Shown piece after piece: positions 34,251 through 47,324 of a stretch of DNA of 64,000 nucleotides. The translations under genes were made by a program, and so were the position numbers. A model generated the notes under the pieces. That model was not told the origin of the DNA. It searched no databases and saw nothing but the letters and a program-made list of their open reading frames with translations. Origin of the DNA: Capsicum annuum. Taxonomy: Eukaryota > Streptophyta > Magnoliopsida > Solanales > Solanaceae. The stretch is from the NCBI RefSeq assembly GCF_002878395.1, contig NC_061122.1, forward strand, positions 81,317,749 through 81,381,748, read 5' to 3'. Within the stretch, counting starts at the first letter, position 1. Each line of letters starts with the position of its first letter.

Positions 34251-35333
34251 TTATTGCTCCAATTCAGCATCTTGGAATTTTTCTTCGTATTTGAACAAAT
34301 GAGGGTACTTGGATTTCATCGCTCCTTCATCTTCCCAGGTGATCTCTTTTACAGAAGCTATTTCCTTATTCCTCAACTTCTTAACCTGTCGATCTAGAAT
34401 AGCATAGGTATTTCCTCATAGATGAGATCTTCTGTAATTTGTACATCTTCATCTAGGTAATATGAGATAGATCTCCAATGCACTTTTGAAGCATTGAGAT
34501 GTGAAATACCGGATAAACTATTGAGAGCTCTTGGGGTAGCTCTAATTCATAAGTAACTTGGCCAAACCTTTGAGTAATCTGGTATGGGCCTATATAACGT
34601 GGACTTAATTTTCCTTTATTACCAAATCTCATAACCCCCTTCATTGGTGATACCTTCAAAAATACCCAATCACCTATAGAAAACTCTAGCTCCCTCCTTC
34701 TAACATCTGCATATGACTTGTGTCAACTTTGGGCTATTTTTAGCTGCGTTGGATCACTTTAACCTTTTCCATAGTTTGATGAACAAGATCTGGCCCGAAC
34801 AAGGCAGTTTCACCCGCTTCAAACCATCTAATTGGTGATCTACACTTTCTTCCATATAAAGCTTTATATGATACCATTTTGATATTTGAATGATAGCTAT
34901 TGTTGCAGGCGAACTCGATGAGAGGTAGATGATCATCCTAACTACCTTTAAAGTCTAATACACAAGCTCGTAGCATATCTTCGAGTGTTTAAATGCTATG
35001 TTCTGCTTGTCCATCTGTTTGAGGGTGAAAAGTTGTACTTAGATTCACTTGTGTCCCCAAATCTCTCTAGAAAGACTTCCAAAAATTTGCAGTAAATTGA
35101 GCTCCTCGATCTGATATAATAAAGATTAGAACTCCATGCAGTCGAACTATCTCCTTAATAAATAATTTGGCATATTCTTCAACTGTGTAAGTGGTCTTAA
35201 CCGGTAGAAAGTGCGATGCTTTAGTAAGCCTATCAACAATCACCCATATGGAATCAAACCTTCGATATATACAAGGCAAACCAGTGATGAAATCCATGTT
35301 GATCATGTCCCACTTACAGATTGGAAGATCTAT
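34251..35333 (-). pseudogene. Integrase core and chromodomain, element E
   Basis: Open from 35306 to 35067 with MINMDFITGLP (first catalytic aspartate) and ISDRGAQFTANFWKSF (second). The rest is recognisable through 34930 (the glutamate-bearing segment) to 34453 (RYIGPYQITQRF, then VFHISML). A chromodomain follows at about 34440-34270 and the frame ends at TAA (34253-34251). It would cut target DNA and join the cDNA ends. Stops, including TAG between this part and the upstream zinc-binding region, inactivate it. Confidence 0.85.
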
Positions 35334-36071
35334 TCATTGCATATAACCCCGGGGCTTTTGGTGCTCTACTTTAATTCTTTGACAATTTGGACATTCAGCT
35401 ACAAATTTTGCAATATTCTTCTTCATGTTACCCCACCAATACATTCCTTTCAAATCATGGTACATTTTTATTGACCCTGGATGGATAGAATACCTTGAAT
35501 AATGTGCTTCTGTCATAATCCTCTTTCTTAGTCCATCTATATTCGGCACACACAATCTATTTTGGCACCGAAGTACTCCTTCTTGCGTAAGCTCAAATAC
35601 TTTCATCATACCATATTGCACATTTTCCTTAAGCTTTAATAGAATGGTATCTACATATTGCTTCTCTTTTACTTCAGCTACTAGGGAAGATTCTACAGCA
35701 TTATAAACAATAAGCCCTTCATCTGGAGTTTTAAGAAGGCAAACTCCCAAATTAGCTAGTTGGTACAAATCTTTAGTCGTCCCTTGTCTTTCTATAGATT
35801 GTGCCATAATCTTTCGACTTAATGCATCTGCCACCACATTTGCTTTCCCCGGATGATACATGATATCAATGTCATAGTCTTTTAATAATTCAAGCCATCT
35901 TCGCTGCCTCAAATTTAGGTCCTTCTGATTAAAGATATACTGCAAACTCTTGTGGTCAGTGTATATGTCAACATGAATCCTGTACAGGTAGTGATGCCAT
36001 ATATTTAAGGCAAATATAACAGCTGCTAGATCCAGATCATGTGTTGGATAATTTTTCTTATGTGACCGCAA
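35334..36071 (-). pseudogene. RNase H C-terminus and integrase zinc-binding domain, element E
   Basis: A 245-codon open segment, the longest uninterrupted block after 36773-37819. It starts in RNase H ([15 protein letters not shown], then [11 protein letters not shown] and VVADALSR). The integrase N-terminal zinc-binding module follows, with histidines in [10 protein letters not shown] and cysteines in CPNCQ. It is part of the same polyprotein as its neighbours; only a stop at the junction with 36072-36680 separates it from the upstream block. The open length suggests E decayed less than A or D. Confidence 0.88.
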
Positions 36072-36772
36072 TTATCTCGAGGTATATGCTATGACTTTAC
36101 CATGCTGCATCAATACACACCCTAAGCCAATTCTTGAAGCATCACAATACACTGTATACCCCTCTGTGCCTTTTGGAAGCACCAATACAGAGGTAGAAGT
36201 CAACTTATTCTTCAGATCTTGGAAAATTCTTTCAATTGCATTATTCCATTGAAACTTGGATGCTTTATGTGTTAGCTTCATTAAAGGTGCAGAAATTGAA
36301 GAAAAACCTTCAACAAACCTTCTATAATAACCTGCCAACCCAAGGAAACTATGAACCTCCATAGGCGTTATAGGTCTTGGCCAATTCTTCATGGCTTCTA
36401 TCTTTTGAGTATCAAACTTTATTCCTTCATCAGATACAATATGACCTAAGAATGCCACAGATTTTAACCAAAACTCACATTTAGAGAACTTTGCAAATAG
36501 CTTACGATCACAAAGAATCTGCAACACCTGTCGTAATTGATTGGCATGGTCCTTATTTGATCTCGAATAAACCAGAATATCATCTATAAAAACTATCACA
36601 AACACATCCAAGAATGGATTGAACACCCTATTCATCAAATCCATAAAAGCTGCAGGTGCATTAGTTAGCCCAAAGGACATGACTAGGAACTCGTAATGAT
36701 CGTACCATGTTCAAAATTCTGTCTTGGGTATGTCATTAAATCAATCTTCAAAAACCACTTGGTGCCTTGCAA
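36072..36772 (-). pseudogene. Reverse transcriptase palm/thumb and RNase H start, element E
   Basis: Open for 202 codons (36680-36072). It contains [10 protein letters not shown], the catalytic FIDDILVYS near 36575-36600, the [19 protein letters not shown] connection and the RNase H start [11 protein letters not shown]. Immediately upstream (36680-36772) the template-grip segment that reads [11 protein letters not shown] in D is missing, a deletion of about 39 bases, with further changes. The catalytic aspartates are present but the enzyme could not fold normally. Confidence 0.87.
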
Positions 36773-37819
36773 CTAATCAAATAAGTCATCAATTCTCGAA
36801 AGGGGATATTTGTTCTTAATAGTCAACTTTTTCAGTTGTCTATAGTCAATACACATTCTTAACAAGCCATCCTTCTTACGCACAAATAACACTGGTGCGC
36901 CCCAGGGAGACACACTAGGCCTTATGTATCCTTTTTCTAGCAAGTCTTTCAATTGCTCTTTCAACTCCCGTAATTCTATTGGGGTCATTCTATATGGAGG
37001 AATTGAGATTGGTTGAGTACCTGGAATCACATCGATACCAAACTCCACTTCTTGTTCTGGAGGCAAACCCCGAGGATCTTCAGGAAATTCATTTACCACT
37101 GGAATAGTCTGAAGAGTTGGTGTCTCCGCATTTATATCCTTCACTCTAACCAGATGACATATGTAACCCTTGGAAATCATCATTTTTTCCTTAAAATAAG
37201 AAATAAATTTACCTGCTGGTGCACCAATATTACCTCTCCATTCTAGGACTGCCTCCCTTGGGAAATGGAAACACACCCTCTTAGTTCGGCAATCTACTAT
37301 GGCATAACAAGAAGCCAACCAATCTATACTTATTATAACATCAAAATCTACCATTTCTAACTCAACCAGGTCAGCCATTGTATCGCGATCGCAAATAGTT
37401 ATTATACAATTTTGATACACTCTCTTAGCTATAACAGATTCACCAATCGGTGTAGATACTTCAAATGGCTTAACTAGCAATTCTGGTGTTCTTTTGAACT
37501 TTCCAGCAACCAATGGAGTGACATACGATAATGTAGAATCTAGATCAACTAATGCATATACATCATGTGAAAAGATGGACAATGTACCTGTAACCACATC
37601 TGGAGAAGCCTCTGAATTTATTTGATCTGTTAAAGCGTATGTACGATTTGGAACTCCACTAGAGCTAGCTGCTTCTTTAGCACCTCTACCACGACCCATA
37701 GGCTGTACACCCCTACCTGAATAAGGCACCGATGATGATGATGCAATGGCTAATCCAATAGGTTGTGCCATACCACCTATGCCCCTTTGAGGGTATTCTC
37801 TCATCATATGTCCTAACAT
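36773..37819 (-). pseudogene. Protease to reverse transcriptase fingers, element E
   Basis: 348 codons open. The order is the tail of the zinc knuckle ([11 protein letters not shown]), a glycine-rich linker, the protease ([12 protein letters not shown] near residues 90-100), a PVVNEFPED linker and RT fingers ([14 protein letters not shown]). The protease motif has DLDS where D and F have DPGS: the glycine next to the catalytic aspartate is aspartate here, so proteolysis is probably lost. The linker is also shorter than in A and F ([12 protein letters not shown] rather than the longer DVFPEDL form). The frame stops after RIDDLFD, where relatives continue FDQLQG with a CAG in place of the stop. 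Confidence 0.88.
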
Positions 37820-38987
37820 ACCACACCAAAAGCAAGCATCTATTCCAAACCGATATACACATAAATAAAGCTTTCCACATTGTCTACATGGCTATTAAGG
37901 AGGCCTTAATTGGCTCATAATCCCTTGCTCTTGATACCCTATTGTTCACGAAATCTAACTCTCATTTCTTTGACCAAACTGGTTACCTTTAGACCATTAA
38001 AACTTTGGTGGAGCACTAGCAGGAGAATAAAAAGATAATGGCCTAGGTGGTCTATTAGAAAACCAAGTCTTAAACTCTCCATAGGATGCCATAAACTGTC
38101 CCGTAGATTTAGACCTATTGGAATACCCTCTTTCTAACTCTTGTGTTCTTTTTCTTTAACTCTGATCCTCCATTTTTATACGAATGCTTGTATCCTTGCT
38201 ATGTCCATGTGTTTAAAGCAGCAATAGTACAATCTCTAACAAGATATGGATCCAATCTATCCATATATCGAGGAACTCTATCATCTATTATAGCTACAAC
38301 ATTAGAAGCATACCTAGACAAGGAGTTAAATCGGATGCTGTACTCCCTCACGCTCATATGTCAAAGATTTAGGAACTAATCCGCACGGGCTTCTCAAATC
38401 TCAAATGGAAGGTAATGATCAAGAAATTCCTCTTTGAACTCTTTCCAAGTATATGAAGGTGCATCGATACCCCTAGATCGTTTCCAATCTTCATACCAAA
38501 ATATAGCCTCCCCCTTGAATCTATATGCTGCAAGCTCAACTGTCTCTTTATCCAACATATGCATAAAATCTAGAGCCCTTTGAATTTGATCAATAAAGTC
38601 CTGTGGGTCTTTATTAAGATCTGATCCAGTGAACGTGGGAGGATCCAATTTGAGAAAATCCTGCGTTCGTAGGCTAGCTGCCCTATCTGCACCACTAGAA
38701 CCTGTAGTTGGAATTGCTTGTCCTTGAGCTTGTCCAGCAACTATATGAGCCAATAATTATACTATATTCCTTAGATTTTGGTCTGTAGCATTGGTAGGTA
38801 GTTCTGAGGATGCGGCTCTTCTCCTTCTTAGATCTTTTGGAGATGGAGGAGTAGAAGAAGTTTGGGACACAAACTCAACTTAAGCCTCACTTTGATTAGA
38901 TCGTCTAGGTGGTGATTTGTTGGTCCCCTCCCCTGTAGCCTCGTCTATCTGCCTACCTGTATTCTTACTCCTTCTTATAACCGGCAT
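37820..38987 (-). pseudogene. gag pseudogene, element E
   Basis: The start ATG is intact at 38987 (MPVIRRSKNTGRQ) but a TAA follows about 35 codons on, where D reads CAA. The Gag core is open at 38753-38394 (LDPPTFTGSDLNKDPQDFI, then YRFKGEAIFWYEDW). The basic RQ-rich region near 38200-38080 is frame-shifted. Zinc-knuckle residues near 37830-37790 are partly altered (REYP where a cysteine is expected). Confidence 0.85.
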
Positions 38988-39201
38988 CTTTACTATAATA
39001 AAAGGAAAAAAAATAGGTTCAATGATTAAATATGACTTCACCTACAACATGGGCTCTATTGCACGATCTAAGATATGAAGAAAAAGAGACAACCCCTAAA
39101 TGTCACATAGCCTCTTGTTTATATATGTGGTGCACAACACGCCCATAAATAGGACTCTATATAGACACGGCTTTGTAGACACCCTAGACTCTACATAAAC
39201 A

Positions 39202-39213
39202 GCTCTGATACCA
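39202..39213 (-). promoter_or_regulatory. Primer binding site, initiator tRNA-Met, element E
   Basis: TGGTATCAGAGC on the minus strand next to the 5' LTR end (about 39217), whose terminal CA is degraded to AA. Confidence 0.88.
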
Positions 39214-39216
39214 CTT

Positions 39217-39461
39217 TTTTCATGCCTCAAATCCTATTAGGGCAGACATACACTTGTAGCCGTAAAGGCCTGAGAGAACCAATTCAAAAACTTGTACTTC
39301 CCATGCATGTAACTATAACAACTAAAGGTTCTGGAAAACATGATATTATCTATCGATGAAAATAATTACACATGCACGCATAAACTGATATAGACAATAC
39401 TTGACCGTTGGGGCCACCACATCTAGAGACAAAACACTACCATAACTTTACATTAGTCTAC
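39217..39461 (-). repeat. 5' LTR of element E, proximal piece
   Basis: First 245 bp inside the primer-site edge. It is interrupted by element F at the target duplication TCTAC (39457-39461) and continues at 49949. Confidence 0.85.
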
Positions 39462-42205
39462 TGTAACACCCCATATTCAAGTACGTGTATTGATCTTATT
39501 TATATGGAATTAATTTTTTTATTTTATTTATACCAGAATTTTCCCGTTGATAGTTCCATGCAAAGGTTATTGAATAAGATTTTAAACGATATAAAGATTT
39601 CTAAAAATAGATAGGTTTCAGATATAATCGATCATGTTCGAAACTATAAAACGGTGGCCGGGATATTTGGGAATAGTAAATGTGCAGGAAAATTTCCTGC
39701 ACACAAACTACTTAGGCCAGCTGAATTATTAGGTCAACTGTGAACGATCATAACTCCCTTAATATAATGAACTGGGAGATTTGCGACCTATGAAAACAAA
39801 GATCTTTTAGTCTTCTTTCTAATGCAATTGGTTTCATCCAAATCTCACGTCTAAGTAAGGACTTATACTCGTTTTACCTCAGCCTATCAAAATAGATTTT
39901 TAGGGTCAACTTCAAACAACCATAACTCCTTGTACAGGACGAACTAGGTGGCCTACTTTATATGAAATGAAAGACCTTTGAATTATCCTTCCAAGGATAT
40001 CAATTTCACCCAAATCTAATAACGGAGCAAAGAGTTATGGTCGATCTACTTTAGCTTATCAAAACAGTCCACCAAAGGAGATATTTGACATTATTTAAAT
40101 TTTAAAGGCATTTTGGTAATTTTCTATTATATTATGGACGGGAATATATGTATATATACATGTATATGAGTTTAAAAACTCATTTTCATCATCAATCATT
40201 GAGGAAGAACAAACCCTAGCCAAATTTGACCTTTAAATTACTTTTGATTCAATCGTAGAAATTCCAAAGTAATCCGATAACTGCGTTTGTCATCTCGAGA
40301 GCTTCGAACGACACCTATTATTTATGCAAACAGGATTGAATAATCAAGAGGTGAATTCTAAGGTATGAATATTGTTTATCTTTGTTCTTTTCCATATGTA
40401 TATGTGTGATAGAGGATTATATATATTGGTTGTTATTGAAAGGTGATGGAAATAGGGTTATAGACTATTTTCTATGATTTGGTTGTATTGAATTGTGGAA
40501 GGTGGGTATGCTAATTGATTTATGGAAGGTGGATATGGTAATTGAGTTATGGAAGGTAGATATGGTGATATACTATTGAATTGATGATTATTTATGTCTA
40601 TGGCTCAATTTGGTTTAATGAATTAGTTGGAAGGATAAATGAATCCAAACTTGATATTGAAGGATGTTGTATGAATATGCATGGCATGTGAATGTAATTA
40701 GAGTATAAGAGGGTTAAAGTGACACCCTTTATGGTGTAATTAAGGCTTACTACTTAACCACTAATTGGTGAATTCAAATAATTGAATTGTGACGTTTGGT
40801 TGCTAATACTAGATTGCTATATATGTTCATTGTAGATAAGTAATCCAAAAAGACGGGAAGTCCATTTGGGACTAGTATTGAAGGTTGACAATCAGGTATG
40901 TAAAGCATACTTTATACCATATCGTTAGCATAAAAGTGAACAATTGTTCTATTAAGAAAGTTTCCAAAGTTATTCAGTAACATGTGATCCATAATGATTT
41001 TGTACAATGTCCTACGTTACCGATGAACTTGTTTCCACCCTACAAGATGTCAGGACATTCCAATACTTACTTGTTTTCCAAATCTTACATGTTTATTGCA
41101 CTAATGAATGTCAGAAGGTATCCAGTTACTCAAACAATATCCATGTACTATTAATGACTCCAAAATGTTTCATTGATATACCAATAAGTTTCTACTTCAT
41201 TGTTATGACATTGATGACTCCAAAACTCTTCATTGATGTGCCAATGAGTTCTTACTTCATTGTTATTGCATTGATGGTCTATTTATATGTCTCTTATTGA
41301 TGTATCATTGTTTCAAAGTATCAAAAATACGGTGGCGACCAAAATAACAATCTCAAAGATTAATTGAACTGAGTGATGAAAGTTCTCTCTTATCGGGTGG
41401 TATCCCAGGGGCATAAGTCTATCATGGGTCGATCCCTATTTATGTGTTTATGGGTGGTATCCCAGGGGCATAAGCCTATCATGGGTCGATCCCAGTTGAT
41501 ATGTACTAGAGGCAGCCTAATGGTCACAGTACAGTACAGTAATCATTACAAAGATGATAAGAACGAAGGTAAAGTGATTGAATAAATACAATGTACAAGT
41601 TGTCACAAGTTCTAGTAGGTGTGGTCCACTCCTATTACGATTTATTCACTTGTTTCTGATTTCTATTGAGCTCCTATATCATATGTGATTATTTATATCT
41701 TTACATACTCAGTGTATATTTCGTACTGATGTCCCCCACAGGGGACTTGCATTTCATACTGCAGGCACAGGTACCTCAGCTCATACACCGCACAAGTAGG
41801 AGCCAGGATATCCAACTGCTTTTGATGAGCTCCAGTTTGCTTCGGGGCTTTTCGTGTCATATCCAGTCACTTTTGGTATTGTATAGAAGTTAGTTATATG
41901 GCGGGGTATGTCCCGACCTTAGTTAAACTCTATGTATTATCTAAAGGCTTTGTAGACCTAATGTATAGTCAAGGTGGTGTTTTGTTAATAGACGTGATGG
42001 CTCCAACGGTCAAGTATTATATATATATATGTGTGTGTGCTCGAGCTTATACAGGTGATTATTTCCTTTTATATGCGACATGATGCTATCCAAATTTCGG
42101 GTTGTCATAGAGGTATGCATGGGAAGTATAAGGTTATGAGCTGGTTCTCCCAGACCTTCTCAGTTATGGGTGCCGGTCCACCCTAATAGGATTTAAGGTG
42201 TGATA
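39462..42205 (+). repeat. 5' LTR of element F
   Basis: Starts TGTAACACCCCATATTC and ends GTGTGATA (terminal CA changed to TA). It holds a 21-base near-perfect palindrome at 39682-39702, two GGTATCCCAGGGGCATAAG repeats at about 41399 and 41456, and no gene. Short frames at 41007-41300, 41373-41585, 41666-41893 and 41898-42083 recur in the 3' LTR only as LTR sequence. Confidence 0.92.
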
Positions 42206-42209
42206 ATAG

Positions 42210-42221
42210 TGGTATAAGAGA
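42210..42221 (+). promoter_or_regulatory. Primer binding site, element F (degraded)
   Basis: TGGTATAAGAGA, five bases inside the LTR end. It differs from the TGGTATCAGAGC of A, D and E at two positions, CAGAGC having become AAGAGA. Confidence 0.75.
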
Positions 42222-42421
42222 AGTTTGTCCTAGTGATTCTACAAAGCTGTGTCTACGTAGAGTCTTATTTATCAGTGTGTCGTGCACCGCATCTATAAAT
42301 GGAGGCTATGGACATTTAGGAATTGTTTTTTTTCTTCATGTCTTAGATCGTGCGATAGAGCCTATATTGTATATGAAGTCATAGTTGACCACTGAATTTG
42401 TTTGTTTCTCTTATTATAGTA

Positions 42422-43748
42422 ATGATGCCGATAACTAGAAGCAAGAATAACAACAAACAAGTAGATATGGCTGCCAGAGAGGGGACTAGTAAGTCACCTA
42501 CTATACCAGCTAATCAAAGTGAGGCTCCAGCTGAGCATGCATCAGAAACTTCTTCCACTTCGAAAGAAATAAGGGAGAGAAGAACTATATCCCCAGAGCC
42601 ACCTATTAATGCTACTGATCAAGATCTTAGAAATGCAGTGTAACTTTTAACTCATATAGTTGCTGGGTAAGCTCAAGGGCAAACCATTCCTACCATGGGT
42701 CCTAATGGTACAGATAGGGCGGCTAGCCTTTGAACACAGGATTTTCTTAAGATGGATCCTCCCACTTTTACTGGATTAGATCTTAACGAGGACCCACAGG
42801 ACTTTATTGATCAAATTCAAAGGGCCTTAGATGTTATGCATATAACGGGTAGAGAGACAGTGGAGTTAGCGGCGTATAGATTCAAAGGGGAGGCTATATA
42901 TTGGTACGAGGACTGAAAATGATCTAGGGGTATTGATGCACCCCCAGATACTTATAAAGAGTTCAAAGAGGCATTTCTTGATCATTATCTTCCATTCGAG
43001 ATTCATCAGGCCCATCCAAATCAATTTTTAAATCTTTGTCTGGGGAATATGAGCATGAGGGAGTACAGTATCTGATTTAATTCCTTGTCGAGATATGCTC
43101 CTAATGTTGTAGCTACTATGGATGACAAAGTTCATCAATATATAGATAGGTTGGATCCATATCTAGTAAGAGATTGTACTATTGCCGCTTTGAACAAAGA
43201 TATGGACATAGCTAGGATCCAAGCTTTTGCACAGAAAATGGAAGATCAGAGGCAGAGGAGAACAACACAGGAATTAGAAAGAGGATATTCCAAGAAGGAC
43301 AGATCTACAGGGAAGTTCATGGCATCCCAAGGAGGGTTTAGACCACAGTTTTCTGCTAGATCACCTAGGCCATTATCTTCTTATTCTGCAGCTAGTTCCC
43401 CACCATAGTTCCAAGGGTCCAGAGGAAATCAATTTGGGCACAGAAGTGAGAGTCAGAGTTCGCAGACAGTGGGGTACCAAGGGCAAGGGAATATGAGCCA
43501 ATCGATACCTCCTCGAGAGCCATGCAATAAATGTAAAAGGTATCATTTGGGCGTATGTCAGCTGGGGACCAAGGTTTTCTTTTGGTGTGGTATGCGGGGC
43601 ATATGATGAGAGAATGCCCACGAAAGGGCATAAGGGGTATGGCATGACCTACGGGGTTATTTGTTGCATTATCATCATCGATGCCTTATTCAGGAAGGGG
43701 TGCACAACCAATGAGTCGTGTTAGAGGTGATAGAGGAGCCACTAGTTC
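42422..43748 (+). pseudogene. gag pseudogene, element F
   Basis: ATG at 42422 starts MMPITRSKNNNKQ. The frame reaches a TAA at 42641-42643 where relatives read CAA. The Gag core follows with further stops (for example CGA to TGA and TGG to TGA). An open block at 43085-43408 covers RYAPNVVATMDDKVHQYID to the basic ERGYSKKDRS region. The zinc knuckle at about 43530-43620 is damaged: FFWCGMRG has lost the first cysteine, and the frame breaks before the MMRECP-like end. Confidence 0.86.
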
Positions 43749-44340
43749 TAGTGGGGCTCAAAATTGTACGTATACTCTAGCGGATCGATAGAATTTAGAG
43801 GCTTCCCCAGATGTGGTTACGGGTACGTTGTCTATCTTTTCATTCGATGTATATGCCTTAATTGATCCCGGTTCTACATTATCTTATGTTACTCCATTGG
43901 TTGCTGGAAAGTTCGGAAGAATACCCAAACTGTTAGTTAAGCCATTTGAAGTATCTACACCGGTTGGGGAATCTATTATAGCTAGAAGGGTTTACCGAAA
44001 CTGTATAGTAACTATTTGTGGTCGTGATACGATGGCTGATCTTGTGGAGTTATAAATGGTAGATTTTGATGTTATAATGGGTATGGACTGGTTGGTGTCT
44101 TGTTATGCCACAATTGATTACTGCACGAAAAAGGTATATTTCTATTTTCCAAATGAATCAGTCCTTGCATGGAAAGGTGAAATTGGTGCGCCAAGAGGTA
44201 GATTTATTTATTATTTTAAGGAAATAAGAATGATTTCTAAGGGATACATATATCATTTAATTAGAGTAAGGGATACAGAAGTGGAGCCACCAACTCTTCA
44301 CACTGTTCCGGTGGTAAATGAATTTTCTGATATATTTCCT
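43749..44340 (+). pseudogene. Protease region, element F
   Basis: Open at 43813-44055 with the active-site motif ALIDPGSTLSYV (about 43855-43890) intact, then MADLVEL, a TAA (GAA to TAA), and VDFDVIMGMDWLVSCYAT. The retropepsin would cleave the polyprotein. The single stop between two otherwise matching halves is its main defect. It leads without a gap into the RT domain. Confidence 0.85.
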
Positions 44341-45660
44341 GAAGATCTTCGTGGTTTGCCTCCTGAACGAGAAGTAGAGTTTGTTATTGATGTAATACCA
44401 GGTACCCAACCAACCTCCATTTCTCCGTATAGAATGGCCCCAGTAGAATTACGAGAATTGAAAGAGCAATTGAAATATTTGCAAGAGAAGGGATTCATAA
44501 GGCCTAGTATATCCCCCTGGGGAGCACCAATGCTATTTGTGAGCAAAAAGGATGGCTCGCTGAGGATATATATTGATTACCGGTAATTGAATAAGGTGAC
44601 TATTAAGAATAAATATCCTCTCCCAAGAATTAATGATTTATTTGATCAGTTATAGGGCGCCAAGTGTTTTTCTAAGATTGATTTGAGGTCAGGTTACCAC
44701 CAAGTGAGGGTCAAAGAGAAGGATATACCCAAGACAGCTTTCCAAACACGGTATGGTCATTATGAGTTTCTAGTTATGTCATTTGGGCTAATAAATGCAC
44801 CCGCAACTTTTATGGATTTGATGAATACGGTGTTTAAACCATTCCTGGATGTATTTGTGATAGTTTTTATAGATGATATTCTAGTTTATTCTAGATGAGA
44901 ATAGGACCATGCCAATCACTTACGATAGACATTGCAGACTCTTCGTGATTGTAAGCTTTATGCAAAGTTCTCTAAATATGAGTTTTGGTTAAAGTCGGTG
45001 GCATTTTTGGGTCATATTGTATTTAGTGAAGGGATAAAGGTTGATGCTCAATAGATAAAAGTTGTGAAGAGCTGGCCAAGGCCCACAACGCCTACGGAGA
45101 TTCGTAGTTTTCTTGGGTTGGCCGGTTATTATAGAAGGTTTGTTGAAGACTTTTCTTCTATTTCAGCACCCTTAACCAAGCTAACCTATAAAGCATCCAA
45201 ATTCCAATAGAATGATGCCTGTGAGAAGAGTTTTCAAGATTTAAAGAACAAGTTGATTTCTACACTCATGTTGGTACTTCCAAAAGGCACTAAAGGGTAT
45301 ACAGTGTATTGTGATGCTTCCAAAATTGGTTTAGGATGTGTATTGATGCAGCATAGTAAGGTAATAGCATATGCTTCTAGATAATTGCGGCCACATGAGA
45401 AAAATTATCCTACACACGATCTTGAGCTGGCAGCAGTTATTTTTGCTTTAAAGATATGGTGCCACTACTTATATGGGGTTCATGTTGATATATATACTGA
45501 CCATAAGAGCTTGCAATATATTTTTAATTAGAAGGATCTAAATTTAAGGCAGTGGAGATGGCTTGAACTATTAAAGGACTACGATGTTGATATCTTATAC
45601 CATCCAGGGAAAGCAAATGTGGTAGCTAATGCGTTAAGTCGTAAAGCTATGATGGCACCT
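44341..45660 (+). pseudogene. Reverse transcriptase and RNase H, element F
   Basis: RT fingers ([10 protein letters not shown], then PWGAPMLFVSKKDG) run open to 44586, where CAA has become TAA in DYRQLNK. The palm continues open at 44683-44898 with [23 protein letters not shown] and the catalytic FIDDILVYS at about 44866-44890. The connection (GHIVFSEG, then [13 protein letters not shown]) and RNase H ([13 protein letters not shown] near 45320; [11 protein letters not shown] near 45500) are recognisable but crossed by stops. Confidence 0.88.
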
Positions 45661-47232
45661 ATAGAAAGGCAATGGATGATTAAAGATCTTCCCTAGTTAG
45701 CTAGTTTAGGAGTTCTCCTTCTTGAAACTCCGGATAAAGAGCTTACGTACATAATGCTGCGAAATCTTCATTAGTAGATGAAGTGAAAGAGAAGCAATAT
45801 ACAGATCCTATTTTATTACAGCTTAAGGAGAATGTTCAGAGTGGTGCGACCAAGGCATTTGAGCTTACGCAAGAAGGAGTACTTCAGTGCCAAAACCGAT
45901 TGTGTGTGCCAGATGTATATGGGCTAAGAAAGAAGATTATGACATAGGCACATTGTTCAAGGTATTCCATTCATCCAGGATCAACCAAAATGTATCAAGA
46001 TTTGAAAGATATGTATTGGTGGAATGACATGAAGAAGAGCATTGCAGAATTTATAGCTGAAAATCCAAATTGTCAAAGATTTAAAGTTGAGCACCAAAAA
46101 CCCGGAGGTTATATGCAATGCATTGATCTTCCAAGCTGGAAATGGGACATGATCAACATGGATTTCGTTATTGGTTTGCCTCGTACATCTTAAAAGTTTG
46201 ATTCTATATGGGTGATTGTTGATAGGCTTACCTAAGCCGCACATTTCCTACCAGTTAGGACCACTTACACAGTTGAAGAATATATGAAGTTGTACATTAA
46301 AGAGATAGTCCGATTATATGGAGTGCCAATCTCTATTATATTAGATTGGGGAACCCAATTTACCGCAAACTTTTGGATGTCTTTTCAGAGGTGTTTGGGA
46401 ACACAAGTGAAGTTGATTACAACTTTTCATCTTCAAACAGATGGACAAGCAGAACGTACCATCCAAACACTAAAAGATATGATACAAGCTTGTGTAATAG
46501 ATTTTAAGGGAAACTGGGATGATCATTTACCTCTTATTGAGTTTGCCTACAATAATAGCTATCATTCAAGTATCAAAATGGCACCATATAAAGCTTTATA
46601 TGAAAGGAAGTGTAGATCACCAATAGGATGGTTCGAAGTGGGTGAAACTCTTTTGTTCAAATTGGATCTTGTTTATCAAGCCATAGAGAAGGTTAAAGTA
46701 ATTCAGCAATGACTGAAAACATCCCAAAGTCGACACAAGTCATATGCGGATAGTAGAAGGAGAGGGCTAGAGTTTTTATAGGTGATTGGGTATTTTTGAA
46801 GGTATCACCAACGAAAGGGGTAATGAGATTTGGCAAGAAATGGAAGTTGATTCCACGTTATATAGGCCCGTATAAGATCACTCAAAGGTTTGGAAAAGTT
46901 TCATATGAATTAGAGCTACCCCAAGAGATCTCATTAGTACATTCGGTATTTCATGTGTCAATGCTTCGAAAGTGAATCGGAGATCCATCACATATCGCTT
47001 CTACTGAGGATGTGCAAGTTGCAGAAGATCTTACCTATGAGGAAGTGCCTATTGCTATTCTAGATCGCCAAGTTAAGAAGATGAGAAATAAAGAGATAGC
47101 ATTTGTGAAAGTACGTTGGAGAAATCATCAAAGGGAAGAGATTACATGAGAAGCTGAGGAAGTAATGAAATCTAAGTACCCTAATTTGTTTAAAGATGAA
47201 GAGAAAATCAAGAAACGGAGTTAGAACATTAA
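45661..47232 (+). pseudogene. Integrase and chromodomain, element F
   Basis: Zinc-binding part at about 45930-46085 (HPGSTKMYQDLK, then NPNCQ, the first cysteine lost). The core reads MINMDFVIGLPR and LDWGTQFTANFW (relatives have SDRGAQF). LIEFAYNNSYHSS carries the active-site glutamate at about 46535. The block 46284-46712 is open for 142 codons. The tail and a chromodomain (AILDRQVKKMRNKEIAFVKV, about 47050-47115) follow, ending at TAA (47230-47232). Confidence 0.87.
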
Positions 47233-47324
47233 CAAGTAAGTTTTTTTTATATATACATAGTATTTATTTGATGATGTGAATATTAATGATGGACTTGAAC
47301 TTGTTTCGGTTGAATAACTATGCT

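Noticed and set aside
41007..42083. Several short open frames in the F LTR
   Set aside because: They recur in the 3' LTR at the same positions with altered frames, so they are LTR sequence.
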